Under the pieces are notes generated by a model. The model saw nothing but the letters and a program-made list of their open reading frames with translations. It was not told the origin of the DNA and made no database searches. From the NCBI RefSeq assembly GCF_030272615.1, contig NC_081412.1, forward strand, positions 475,177,657-475,241,656: a stretch of 64,000 nt of DNA, written 5' to 3'. Made by a program: the position numbers and the translations under genes. This document shows, piece by piece, positions 48,429 through 59,589 of this stretch; position 1 is the stretch's first letter, and the number at the start of each line of letters is the position of its first letter. This DNA comes from Cryptomeria japonica. Taxonomy: Eukaryota > Streptophyta > Pinopsida > Cupressales > Cupressaceae.

Positions 48429-48444
48429 ATCTCCCCCTTTGGCA
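48429..48444 (-). promoter_or_regulatory. Polypurine tract of element I
   Basis: Minus-strand TGCCAAAGGGGGAGAT immediately before the 3' LTR, the same form as in elements D and F. Confidence 0.88.
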
Positions 48445-48736
48445 TTGATGGCAACACTTAGGAAAAATTTTGACATCTAAGTGTTTTACAACAAAATCAC
48501 ACCATAATCAAAATTACTCCCCCTAAGAATATACACTATCCCTTTTGCAGACAATACAATGTATACTACTTCCTTATAGAGATACACATGAAAGTATACA
48601 TAACATGCATCAAAATTTAAATGCAGAATACTACTCCTCATCAGAATTTTAAATACAAATACTACTCCCCCTTTGCCAATAATGACAAAGTACAACTGAA
48701 TAACCCATGTTCTATTAGCATTAACAAAATAAGAGT

Positions 48737-51700
48737 TTATGACAATAAAGAGTGAAATTTATCAAAAACTTATTTAAAATCCTGCATAAATGTCTTCATG
48801 GATAAAGACCATGATTCAAGAAATCAGGTAGCAACCTCATTCTCCATTTGCATCTGATAAACTTGCTCCTCCATGGCATCCATGGTACTCATCTCTTGAG
48901 TGACCGTTAGGGCATCTAGATTGAGGTAGCATTTCTGGAAAATTTGCAGTCTTGGTAGTAGGTCTAGTTGAAGTTTCTACAAATTATGTGTCCAGTTGCT
49001 TATCTCTGCCTCAATTCTTGTAGACTGAAGTTGAAACCGGTGAGCGATTTGTCCATATGTGGAGAAGGAATCATATGGCATCTTGAAGGTGCTCATGAAA
49101 GACTACATGTCAGATTACAGTTTCTCTTTTTGAGTGAGCACATCATCACATAATAGATGAGATCAACATATCTTGCTGAGTAGTAGATTTCCCTCATCCA
49201 TTGCATCTCTAATGTCCTTCTGTGCCTTCTGAAGTTCTGACGAAATCTCATTCAACTTCTTCACCAAGGCAATGTTTAGAGTCTTTTCATGCTCTTTCTT
49301 GGCATTTGCTTCTACAACTTCTTCCAGGCTTTGGACCTGGTATTCCACAATTGTACATAGAAGCTTTAATTGGGAAAGTGAGGAATTGGTACTGGGGAGA
49401 TTCGTATTGGGTATCAAATTCATGAGTGTTTCCATTGTAGTTTGGATAACATCTTCCTCCTTTATCATCATTAGATTGTCCAATCGCTCTTGAGCAAGCT
49501 TAATGCTCTACAACAGCTCCAATTCATTTGCAGACTAGAGGTCAATGGGACTAGTAATGTTAGCTGGTTTGGCTTGACTACCGATTGCCTTTGGAGTCTC
49601 CATCTGATTGCCCTGTGTCGCTTGCTTTTTCTCTTTTTCTCTTTTCTTGTCCTCTTCAGCCTTCTTTTTCTCCTCTTCTTTCCACTTATCTTCATCTTCA
49701 TCCTTCTTCTTCTTCTCCTCTTCCTCCTTCTTCTTCTCCTCTTCCTTTCTCTTCTCCTATTCCTTTTTCTTTTCCTCTTCCTTTCTCTTCTCTTCTTCCT
49801 TTTTCTTCTCCTCTTCTTGTTTCGCTTCCTTCTTCTTCTCCTCTTCTTGTTTCTTATTCTCTTCTTCTTTTTTCTTTTCTTCCTCCTGTTTCTTTTTCTT
49901 CTCTTCCTCTTTCTTTTCTTCTTCCTTTTGCTTCTTTTCCTATTCTACCTATTTTGTATTTTCTTCCTCCTGCTTCTCCTTCTCTTCCTCTGCCTTTTTT
50001 CTCTTGTCTTCCTCTTGTTTCTCCTGACCTTTTGTTTTTGCTGGTGCATCCAGAGTAACATTGTCACCGTCTAAGGCATCAACATCAATCAGGTCCAATT
50101 GAGTGGTGACTGGTTCTCCTTCACTGTTGTATACTTCATCTGGTTGAGTGATTTTCAGTTCTTGCTCAACCTTTTCATTTCCTTCAGCTACTTGGTGCAA
50201 TCTTAATTCTGATTGAGCAACCGAGTTGGTATCTTTGACCACTTCCAAAACTTTTCATTCTAGCAACTGGAGTCTTCTTCTTCTCATGAAGAAGAGGCCC
50301 TTATATCTCTCCACTACTTCATATAATTCTGATCTAGGTACATCAGTGAAGTATAGTGAAAATACTTCTCTTATTTCCTGTTCTTTCTCTATGGCAATGC
50401 GCCATTTGTTATCTAAAGAATTATATAAAGAATCAGGTGTCTCAAACTTAATTTCTGAAGGCCACCGGTCATTAATATATAAATAATTGATGACTTCCTG
50501 TTCAACTTTTTCCTTTTCATCATCATTAAAATCATCAAAACACTATTTCAAATCACCAAGTACTTTTCTTCTAATATTCTTAATTGTTCTTTGACAATGT
50601 GTCAAAGGTTTGTAAGAAGAAATATCAATATTTACTGGTGCAGATGTTGTTGGTTCATTCTTTGTCTTTTTCTTCAATTGCCTGGTCTTTTTAGGTTGTT
50701 CCTCCGAGATAGTGTCCTCTGAGTCTAGTGTATTGTTCTTTGTCTTCCACTTCCTCTCGAAGACTTTGGCAGGTGTAGCTTCTGATTTCTTCTTTAGTGG
50801 TGACTGCTTGGTCACTTTGGGACTTGTTGCAGTAACCGGTGTTGATGCTGAAGGTACTGCCTTTCCCTTATTTACTAAGGGTTCTTTAACCGGTGTAACC
50901 CTTTCTAGATAGGTGTCGGTTCTCTTTGCCTTTGGATCAAGAGGTGAGGCAAGTAAGGTAGAGGCATACCCATCTAGCATATCATACATTACCTCATATC
51001 TCATTGGTTCCACTTCTTCCTGTCTAGGCTTAATTGCCTCCATTATGCACTCATGAACTTTGATGGTGAAGCAGATGTCCTCCTCATATTTTTTGACTAT
51101 ATCACTGAATATTCTTACCCTTTGGTTCATTTTGCATTTGAACTCATCAAAGCATTTGTTCAACACTTCTGGATAGCTGGTTTCAACCGCTTGTAGGATT
51201 TCCTTGATTTTGTTTGTCATCGGTTGGTCAGTAGACCACTGAATATCACCTACTCCTGGAAAGTAGCCTTGGAAGTAGAAGAATAGCCCAACCAATAGCT
51301 GTCCGAAATTAAATCTCAACGCATTGTCCTGTTTGATCGACTTGAGATTCAATAGAAGTTGTCTTTGCATATAAGTGCATAGATCAAATGATGCATCTTC
51401 CTTGATCATCCTATAGGCGACATTTACCATTGCAGTAGAGATAGAGTTGATTCTCCTAGCATGGAACCTCCAGTATCCTATCACCATACACGCATATTTG
51501 ACAAGATCATCCTTGATGGAATTGACAGTCATTCCCCATGAATTGCTCATGGAACTGATCAGCTAGGTCATTTCCATTTTGCTGATCTTCCTTAGGGAAG
51601 GTACTTCATCGACGTTGCAGAAACTGGTGATGGCATGAATTGCTTCTGGTGTAATATCATGTGTTCTCTCTAAGTACATCTTATCACCATGCACTCTACT

Positions 51701-52006
51701 CAGAATGATGCGAATGTGATCATCTGAAAATTCTTCAAGAAAATAGACTGCGTTGTGAAGTTTCTTCTTTTCTATATTGTTGAATAATGGTTTGAGCTTC
51801 TTATCCTTCCCATAGAACAAGCTCAATTGGGAATGAATCATCAGAGATCCTAGGTCTTCAATCTTGTAATCAATGTAATCTGAAATGCCTTCTTCCACTA
51901 TAATGCCAGTGTGTATTTGAGATAGTGCATTGTATTTTGCCTTCCATTGAATGAAGTCTACAGAATCAACGGGTTCACTAGAGCTATCATGTGAAGTGGA
52001 AGCCAT
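48737..52006 (-). pseudogene. Large ORF of unknown function in element I
   Basis: One reading frame of 1,089 codons from ATG at 52006 (MASTSHDSSSEPVDSVDF) to a TAA at 48739-48737. I find no frame change. It is interrupted only by about ten point stops, for example near 51562, 50540, 50256 and 49946. The N-terminal half is a globular-looking domain (IGYWRFHARRINSISTAM, QLLVGLFFYFQGYFPGVGD), followed by a basic, Ser/Thr/Lys-rich linker with KKKSEATPAK-type stretches, an acidic part, a K/E repeat of about 140 residues (49620-50030) and a coiled-coil-like C-terminus (LEEVVEANAKKEHEKTLNIA). No enzyme motif. Not recognised; it could be a captured host protein or an accessory capsid-type protein. 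Confidence 0.78.
49620..50030 (-). repeat. K/E-rich low-complexity coding repeat
   Basis: Purine-rich on the minus strand (plus strand CTTCTTCTCCTCTTCC units). It encodes alternating KEEEKKK and KQEEEKK units inside the large ORF of element I. Length is likely to vary between copies. On the plus strand the same DNA gives a long Leu/Phe/Ser-rich frame that is only a shadow. Confidence 0.88.
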
Positions 52007-52450
52007 GATAAACTGAGAATTTTGAAAAATACCTTTGCAAATTGAAATTTAGGGCTTCACAATTTGAACTTCGCTACACACTCCTTCAGTTGTTGAAATA
52101 CCACTTTGAGTTTTACACTTCTCCAATAGATGTTTGCTTCAGATTCTTCTTCAGGATTTTGACAAATTCTTTGATTCGCAATGTAAATCACTTTTCTTTG
52201 CTCTGCAATTGAAAACTTCTTCGCTCAAAAAATGATAAGTGAGAAATGATTTGAAAATTCCTTTTAAATAGATTCTCCACCTACCATAATAAATGCTCCA
52301 CTATTAGGGCGTAAACCCTAATTTGCCTTTCACCATTTCTAGTCTTCTTCCTATCTGACAGATATGACATACCGGTTAAGGTCTTTTACCGGGTGTCAAC
52401 CGGGGGTTCGTGATATTTCACCATTTGCTCCCCTTAAGCTTTTTTGATGC
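52007..52450. other. Spacer between the two genes of element I
   Basis: 444 bp without a gene-like frame between the gag stop and the ATG of the large ORF (reading on the minus strand). Nothing shows a splice site or internal promoter clearly. Confidence 0.5.
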
Positions 52451-53500
52451 TTAGTTTGCCAGTTCAGCAACTTCCACACTAGGTGCAGAGACCGGTTCTA
52501 CTAGAATCACTTCTTCTAGCTTTTTCTTCCAGGTTTTCTTCATATCTGCTTGAACAGTTTCCACATCAATCTTTCCTTCTAGAGTGACTAGTATATCATC
52601 CAATATAATCTTTTTACTTCTACAGAATCTTGTTGAATGACCTGGTTTGTTGCATTGATAGCAAACCATTCTAGGTGCTCTCCAAGGTCTATTATTCATG
52701 TTTCCATTCTTCCTTCTGCATGTTGTAGCAGTGTGACCATGACCATGACAAATCACACAGATTGCTCTCCATCCAATTGTCACTTGATAGCCACCGCTAC
52801 CTGACTGATGATTATAGGTATTAAATCGGTTTGGGTTTCGATTCCTAGAGGGTTCAGGAAAAACTCCTTGACTCCTTCGAGGATACCTTCCGATATTGTG
52901 CATGACAGACCTACATTCAAATACTCTATGCCCAAACTTGTTGCATGCATAACAATTACCATTGAATCTATTGGGTCCAGGCTTATCGTTTAGAAAATAA
53001 GGAAAATTATTGTAAGCCTTACTTCTACAAACATTGGCAGTGTGTCCTTCCTTGAGACAATTAAAGCAAATAGGTTTGAACTTTTGCTTACCTTTATCCT
53101 TTGATGTCGGTTGTTTCTTTGATGCTCCATCTTTTGTTCCAGAGGTCTCACCTTCCTCATAATTAGAGTAACCAAGTCCATTGGTATTCTTTACTGGTTT
53201 AGACGATTCAAGCTTCTGCTCTAGCTTGACAGTACTCTTATTGAATTTGGCAAGTATTTCCTTTGACTTAGTGCATTCTTTGGAAATAGCAGCATTGGAT
53301 TCATTTAGCTTTTTTACTTCTTGAATTAAGGCTTCCATGTCCACTTCATCAGAAGAACTGTTTTCAGTTAGCTCCATTAGTTTATCAGCATGCTCTCTTC
53401 TTTTTTCCTGAGACGCCTTATATTTAACCTTAAGTTCATCATAGGCTTGCTTAGTCTGAGTGAGTCGATGAGTAAGCTCTCTCACAATGTATTCCCCCAT
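52451..53500 (-). CDS. gag: Intact gag-like protein with four zinc knuckles (element I)
   Basis: An open frame of 349 codons plus stop from the ATG at 53500 (MGEYIVRELTHRLTQTK) to 52451. The frame is also open upstream into the LTR, but this ATG lies just after the primer-binding site. The first about 130 residues are charged and coiled-coil-like (KQAYDELKVKYKASQEK; VKKLNESNAAISKE). Then four CX2CX4HX4C knuckles: CFNCLKEGHTANVC, CYACNKFGHRVFEC, CVICHGHGHTATTC and CYQCNKPGHSTRFC, separated by R/N-rich spacers. This is a nucleic-acid-binding gag C-terminus; the UBN2 capsid part of ordinary copia gag is absent. It is the longest stop-free gene-like ORF in the window. Confidence 0.85.
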   Translation of the reverse strand: MGEYIVRELTHRLTQTKQAYDELKVKYKASQEKRREHADKLMELTENSSSDEVDMEALIQEVKKLNESNAAISKECTKSKEILAKFNKSTVKLEQKLESSKPVKNTNGLGYSNYEEGETSGTKDGASKKQPTSKDKGKQKFKPICFNCLKEGHTANVCRSKAYNNFPYFLNDKPGPNRFNGNCYACNKFGHRVFECRSVMHNIGRYPRRSQGVFPEPSRNRNPNRFNTYNHQSGSGGYQVTIGWRAICVICHGHGHTATTCRRKNGNMNNRPWRAPRMVCYQCNKPGHSTRFCRSKKIILDDILVTLEGKIDVETVQADMKKTWKKKLEEVILVEPVSAPSVEVAELAN

Positions 53501-53550
53501 ATCTCTTTCCAAGTGGTTAGACTTATAGAAAGGTTGGATTTGATACCAAT

Positions 53551-54775
53551 ATCTTAATACTAAGAGAGGCAGTGAATTAGTATACCAAAAATTACTGTAC
53601 TTAAACACTTTAACAGTCTAGCAATAAACTGATAAAACAATTTAATAAACAAATCGGTTAACACACATGCAGACCAAATAGAAAATAAGGCATTCACCAT
53701 AGAAGCACAATCACCATAACACAAGAGATTTTGATGTGGAAACCCAAATGGGAAAAACCATGGTGAGATCAAACTCACAAGTGACTATTTGCAGAATAGT
53801 AACCAGACTGGTTAAGGTCATACAATGTTCTTTACCAGAACAGATCCTATTAGGAATCTCAATCTTTGTTAGGAGATAAGTCTGATTAAAGACTACCTTG
53901 TGAGAGGATTTCAGATCCACAGATGTGAACCACCTTGTTAGAGGATTTACAAAGGCTTTTTTGGGCCTACCCAGTTAAGGGTTTCTAACTTGTCAAAGAT
54001 GTGAGTAATCAACAAGTGAATGATCTAGCAAATGGCATAGTCTACTTGATTAGATCCATTGTAGCTCATAGCTAATGCATTTCAGTATTACTTCAATCTT
54101 CAGTAACTCCACACTCTATTACAACACATAGACTTGATCTACTTAATTAAGATCACACATATAAGAACTTCGACAACCACCACAAAACCTAACAGCTATG
54201 CTCGCATACACTCTCTCACTCTTAAAACCCTAGACATGATGTCCTTAAAAGGAATCTGATTTAATGTCGGTCCAATAGGATTACATTGCAAGTTCCTAGG
54301 TTCACTGTATCTAGACACATTTGGTAACATGACACAAAATCACCATCAAATTGTCAGTGGATGGTAACTCATCACAAAAATATACCAGTTGGTAACTCAT
54401 CACAAATTATTACCGGTTTATACAACTTTACCGGTTACCGGTTGGTAACTCAGAGTATACCAGTTCAATTATAAAATAGATTACTGGTTGACAAAAATTG
54501 AAGACTAGGAAAATGATAACTGCGGCTTCTGGCTCCTTTGCTCCACTCCGCTTGAGATCTTCAAACCACTTGATCTCCTTATGCCTCTTGGGTCTTTATA
54601 CTGCTTGAAATTGGTAAACACTTTCTACATAACATTAATAGTCTAGATACTACAACATAATACCGGTTTGGAATAATTACCGATTGAGCATAATTCATAC
54701 ATTCACAAAGTGATCTCATAGCAAGTGTGTGTCCATCAATGAAAATCACAACATAATCATCAAAAAATGCCAACA
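53551..54775 (-). repeat. 5' LTR of element I
   Basis: 1,225 bp, partner of 47188-48428 with high identity, ending TGCCAACA then the duplication GATTC. The primer-binding site is at 53540-53550. Confidence 0.9.
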
Positions 54776-55400
54776 GATTCTTCCTTAGGTACACTATTGT
54801 GAAATCTATTCAATTGAAAACAATAATCTTTCCTATCAATGAATCAATTGTAACTTTATCTTTATTGACTAACATCAATTATTGGATAGTAGATACTCTA
54901 ATAGAATAAGTAGACAATAAGGTTCTTAGCATTTTACTTACCACTATGTCTTCTTCAATGGTTCCACCAATAATTTTGATTCCTCTAACTACTTCTTTTA
55001 TTCTTTGTTCATATTGGATGGTGTTCTCACCTTCCATCATCTTCATGTCATCAAACTTGCCTCTTAGGATTTCTTATTTATCTTTTTAGACATGCTCATC
55101 TCCACCATAAATCAACTTCAAATTTTCCCAAACTTCATAAGCCGTTTCAAGACCATGAACATCAATATACTCAGAATCAAAACGTGTACTTACAATTGCT
55201 TCCAATGCTTGAATATTCTCCTACTTCTCCTTGAGTTGATCTGGAGTTAGAGTATCAGTAGGATTTGTGTACTCATTTTCAACATACTACCAGAACTATT
55301 CCCCCATTCCCTTGATGTAGATTTTCATTCTGTCACTCCATATTTTGTAGTTATCCTTTGTAAACTTAGGACCCTCCTTCTTCATCATCTCGGATCTTTA
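54776..55400 (-). pseudogene. gag: Copia gag N-terminus (element F, first block)
   Basis: Start of F's polyprotein. On the minus strand from ATG at about 55391: MMKKEGPKFTKDNYKIWSDRM, ALEAIVSTRFDSEYIDVHGLETAYEVW (in parts), GKFDDMKMMEGENTIQYEQRIKEVV (in parts) and VVSKMLRTLLSTYSI. This is close in pattern to gag of element A (NYRIWSDWMK, GKFDDMQMAEGEN), so A and F are related families. Stops near 55290, 55225 and 55083. It is cut by element I; the rest follows at 47182. Confidence 0.85.
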
Positions 55401-55439
55401 CCTCAAGCGGTTAAGCTTCTGCACAAAGAGGACCTAATT

Positions 55440-55451
55440 CTCTGATACCAA
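55440..55451 (-). promoter_or_regulatory. Primer-binding site of element F
   Basis: Minus-strand TTGGTATCAGAGA beside the 5' LTR, an initiator tRNA-Met type site. Confidence 0.87.
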
Positions 55452-55452
55452 T

Positions 55453-56953
55453 TGTCATTTTGAGGATCATGTTACTATTGAGAGGGGGGGTGAATCAATA
55501 GTAAAACAACTCTGTAATACTTCAAAAACCAGTACTAGTAACTACTCAAACAACCCTTTAAACTGATTTACTAGACCATTCACTTAAGTGCTCATCAATA
55601 TGAAACCAAAGTAAACATAAACAATGCACACATCAACAATTCAACCACCATATGAACTCAAAGATTTTTCACATGGAAATCCAAATTGGAAAACTAGGGT
55701 GGGAATTAGCACCCACAAAATATTTGCACTATTTTGGAATGCAATCAGTTAGGAGATTTACAATATGCCTGGTTAAGAGTAGACCCTTTTACGAGTCACT
55801 CAATCAAGGGATTTCACCTTAGCTCTGTTAGGAGCTCTACCCTATTAGGAGTAACCTTGATAGAGGATTTTAAACTCAAGTTAATGAGCGACCCAGTGAG
55901 GGGATTTACAATATGAGACATGTTAAAGTGTACCCAATTAAGGGATTTCAATCTGTTGCAACTATTAGGGAGCAATAGGGAAAATGATCTAATCACAACA
56001 CTTCCTTACTTGCTAGTACAGATCCTTTTCAACTCAACTCTACTACACACATGCAAACTCTTGAATCTGGTTCGACACACTCTTCTTCTAAAAAAACCGA
56101 CACAAAATCTCTTCTCCAACTAGACCTAAATACACATTACAACTAGGTCGGTTACATAACACTAACTACATTCAAAATACAATAAATTTACATTTATTTC
56201 TGCAAAACAATCCGCCAAATACATTACAGATCATTACAAAAATTTTTGAGATAATTTCCACTGTTGAATGATCACCACACATCACCTCACATCACCGCAC
56301 ATCAATTTGATAAGCAATCAAACCCTTGTTCCATTTTGCTAAGAACTTTATTATTTCCCAAGAAATCGGATCCTTGTACGCGCTCAAAGATCATCTTATC
56401 ATTACACAGGGATTCTGACACGTCATCACTAAGTTATGAGCATGATAAGATACACCACCAAAACTTAAATAATTATTCGTTAAAGACTTGTTACTGGTAT
56501 ACATTCTTCTTCACAGAGTTTATGATAGTCAATCATAACTCACTCAATAGATCAAATCTATTGATGTGGTTGCAATCACAGACTCATGCCAATGTCATAA
56601 ACATATGTTCCAAACTGCAACACCTAACTCCTCAACAATCATCCATACCGGTCTCTTGATCATCACACTATTCCTGCTTACCTTGCTATCAACTGGTTCC
56701 ACAACTGGTTAGGCATTACCGGTAGGTCTAGATGACTTAGATGACAAAAGAAACATGGTTACCATCAATAACAACCAAAATAAGGGCATCAAACAACTTA
56801 TCATCATCATCAAGACAACAATCTCCATCTTGACATCATATACTTGATCATATCAACTTTACCTATCATTTTCACATCTCATCATCATCATCAGTTATGC
56901 CAACAAGTCATCTCATCATCATCTCCATCAGTTATGTGAACAATATGCCAACA
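55453..56953 (-). repeat. 5' LTR of element F
   Basis: 1,501 bp, partner of 17926-19398. Outer end CCAACA at 56948-56953. It carries the motif module at about 55740-55970. Confidence 0.87.
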
Positions 56954-57031
56954 CCTATCATACAAAATTTCTATTACGGTTTGATCATTTCAGTTTCTTT
57001 CATTTGATGTTTTAAAAAAATATTAGTTGTC

Positions 57032-57055
57032 ATATATATATATATATATATATAT
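57032..57055. repeat. (AT)12 microsatellite
   Basis: A perfect run of 24 alternating A and T. Confidence 0.95.
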
Positions 57056-57559
57056 GAAATAATCAAACAGATGGAAGAGAGTCACAACGTCATACCATAT
57101 TTGGTGAGTGGTATGACATCATCTCTTTCACTAACATAATAGTAAATTATTAATGACAAACATAGCATCATCTTCATCATCATTACTCTATATAAACATG
57201 AATTGAGGTTAGCACATAAAAAGATACCATCATATCATCATACGCAAATATAAAACTCACATGCATAATGATCCTATATAAAACACCAATCCTATGTCCC
57301 TCATCATAATAATCCTAAATATATTGTCAGCAACATAACACTATAATGTCTCATCTATCAATATGAAATGTATAGGAAAAAAATCATCATAAAAAAAAAT
57401 CATGAACCACATGTCCTAAATAGTGCAATAATCACGAACCTCGACATAGTCCTAACTTCAATAATCAAACTAGAGCTTTGAATCAACATGGTAATCATAA
57501 TTAATCCACTATTGTCAAAGAGAATATCAATATTAAGAATGAAATAGAAGGAATCCAGA

Positions 57560-57638
57560 ACATGAATAAATCTAAAAGTGTTTATCACATCCTCTCATAA
57601 AGGGTGAATTGTCGGGGGGCACTACATCCTCCCCCCCT
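57560..57638 (-). repeat. Possible chromovirus 3' LTR edge and polypurine tract
   Basis: Plus-strand CGGGGGGCACTACA|TCCTCCCCCCCT reads on the minus strand as a purine tract AGGGGGGGAGGA followed by TGTAGTGCCCCCCG. That is the junction form of a Ty3/chromovirus 3' LTR. The LTR would extend to lower coordinates from 57626, but its other end is not visible. No clear integrase sequence is left above 57640. Confidence 0.45.
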
Positions 57639-57639
57639 A

Positions 57640-59552
57640 GAACTCAACTTACTCCTAGAAGTCACAAAGCTTAAGTTAAAGCCATGCACACATTAGTCTA
57701 AAAATTATTTTGAATATAACCAAATTATAACCTTCACTTTGGACAATTACAAACAATATACCTAATCTTCTAATTAAGGATTCATCAATCAATAAAACAT
57801 CTTAGTTCAATCATTTTTGAGCTCAATGTAAGATAATAACAACCAAATTTTTCCTTTACTTCCTTCATTCATTCAAATTAATGCATTAAACAAGAGGTAA
57901 AACAAGACATAACACTCTTACTATTTATAATGAGCATACTAAATCATTAAAATATCTTCAAGAGCGAATCATTTAACCACATTTTGTAGGGAAAATCTAC
58001 AAATCCTATCACTGAGCTACCATCTAAAAATGCAAATCACTATAACTAATACTTTTCAAGCATGAAAATAAGAAGACAAATATACTCTTTACACAATATT
58101 TTATGCACAGACATTCCCTATCCTATTAAGGAAGTCATGTTGAACATCTATATGAGCGACAAAAATTTCCAAAAAATAAGCTTCCTGAAAGTCAAATATG
58201 GTCAAGATATCACACAATGACCAAAACCTATAACCCATATACTTAATAGAAAATAAGATTTATGGCATACAAACATCTCAACCTCCACACCCAAAGAACT
58301 AATCTTGGAGGACAACACTATCTTAATTAAGGAGGAGTAAATCTCGCTATCTGATAAAAACATTTAATGCACCCTTCATTCAATAAATCATTCATAGGCA
58401 TCCTATCAATTAGTTATACATGAAACATACATAGGCTCTCGTTGAAGCCATGAAATATATAGTTCATTTACATTTAACTATTTCATATATTATAAACTTC
58501 TTATATCCAGATGCACTTTTGTATAAGATTTCATTAAATATAGAAAGTTACCAGTACATTTCATCCTATATACATATTTCATTTACTCTACTAACATCAG
58601 TATTATCTATTGTCTTCCTAGCCTAGACAACTTCTTTGTGGTGTCTTTCATTGCACACACTATTAGAGGTTCAAAATGAACATGATAGAAACAATACTTA
58701 ACACAAAACAAGGGCCCACAATGCTCAACATTTGGAATGGCCACTATAGAGAACAAAAAGAGAAATCCAAAAAGGAAAGATCATCAAATCCAACGTTAAA
58801 TCATGAAAAACCATTGGCGAAATCAACAAGAAATAAAGTGTGACAAGTGCCACCATATAGAAAAAAATAGATGAAAGAAGAATTTAGTGGCCACCCCTAA
58901 AGTAAAGAAATCTAAAAATCAAATTAACTCCAATAATGCTTCATACAAATCACAAATAACTCAAGGGGGTGTGAATTATGGAGGCACAATAGGACACAAT
59001 ACCTTCCCCATCTTACGTACACTTATTATATTAGGGGACTTTGACAATAATCGTCCTACAATGTTCTTGCATTTATTATCATGTTCTGACAAGCTACATT
59101 AAGCAAAAAATACCTTCCCCACCTCACATACACTTAGACAATCCTTATCAAATGTCTAGGATTTAAATTTTTACTTTTTTGTACCCACACTAGAGACAAA
59201 TCTATATATTCCTTGATTATTATTTGTACTCTATATATTATTCATATTTTATCATTGAAGTTATCCTTTTTTATATTCTATATGAGATTACATACTTCTA
59301 TAACCTTTAAATTTTGATGTATTATTTTCCCTCTCCAATATCTTGATTCAAGATAGACATGACCAATGGAAGGGGGCATATATATTATTATTCAACCTTG
59401 TATGGTGATATTACTTATAATTTCTTGTAACTATATAAATAATTATTAACATATTAAGATGAATATTAATCACATTACATAAATATGCTTCAAGTGGTGT
59501 ATCATATTAATGTTGTTGCATTAGGTAACATGTTATAGTACCATCCAAGATA
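57640..59552. other. AT-rich DNA, no gene seen
   Basis: About 1.9 kb of strongly AT-rich sequence without protein-like frames. It may include the decayed interior of the chromovirus suggested at 57626, but I cannot show it. The 71-codon ORF at 58887 has no recognisable features. Confidence 0.55.
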
Positions 59553-59589
59553 AAATTTTGGAGTGGTGGAATATTTATATCCAGTGAAC

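Larger units (their letters stand above)
47188..54775 (-). mobile_element. Element I: copia-like LTR element without pol
   Basis: A 7,588-bp minus-strand LTR element inserted in F's gag. LTRs are 47188-48428 and 53551-54775. The target duplication GATTC is perfect (47183-47187 and 54776-54780). A primer-binding site (minus TTGGTATCAAATCC, 53540-53550) and polypurine tract (48429-48444) are in place. The inner 5.1 kb encodes two proteins: a gag-like ORF with four zinc knuckles (53500-52451) and a 1,089-codon ORF of unknown function (52006-48737). No protease, integrase, RT or RNase H motif can be found in any frame, so it needs enzymes from another element. Confidence 0.92.
17926..56953 (-). 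mobile_element. Copia element F, host of three nested insertions
   Basis: A minus-strand Ty1/copia element. The 3' LTR (17926-19398) and 5' LTR (55453-56953) match along their length, and the flanks CTTAT (17921-17925) and CCTAT (56954-56958) look like a target duplication with one change. The inner region is broken into four blocks by elements G, H and I. The blocks read in order as gag (54776-55400), gag end/protease/integrase (45731-47182), integrase end/RT/RNase H (23814-25567) and RNase H end (about 19680-19971). Without the insertions F is about 7.4 kb. Confidence 0.92.

Noticed and set aside
49490-50074. Plus-strand ORF of 194 codons rich in Leu, Phe and Ser that looks like a membrane protein
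   Set aside because: It is the reverse complement of the K/E-rich coding repeat of element I. Three plus-strand frames are open there for the same reason, and none has other support.
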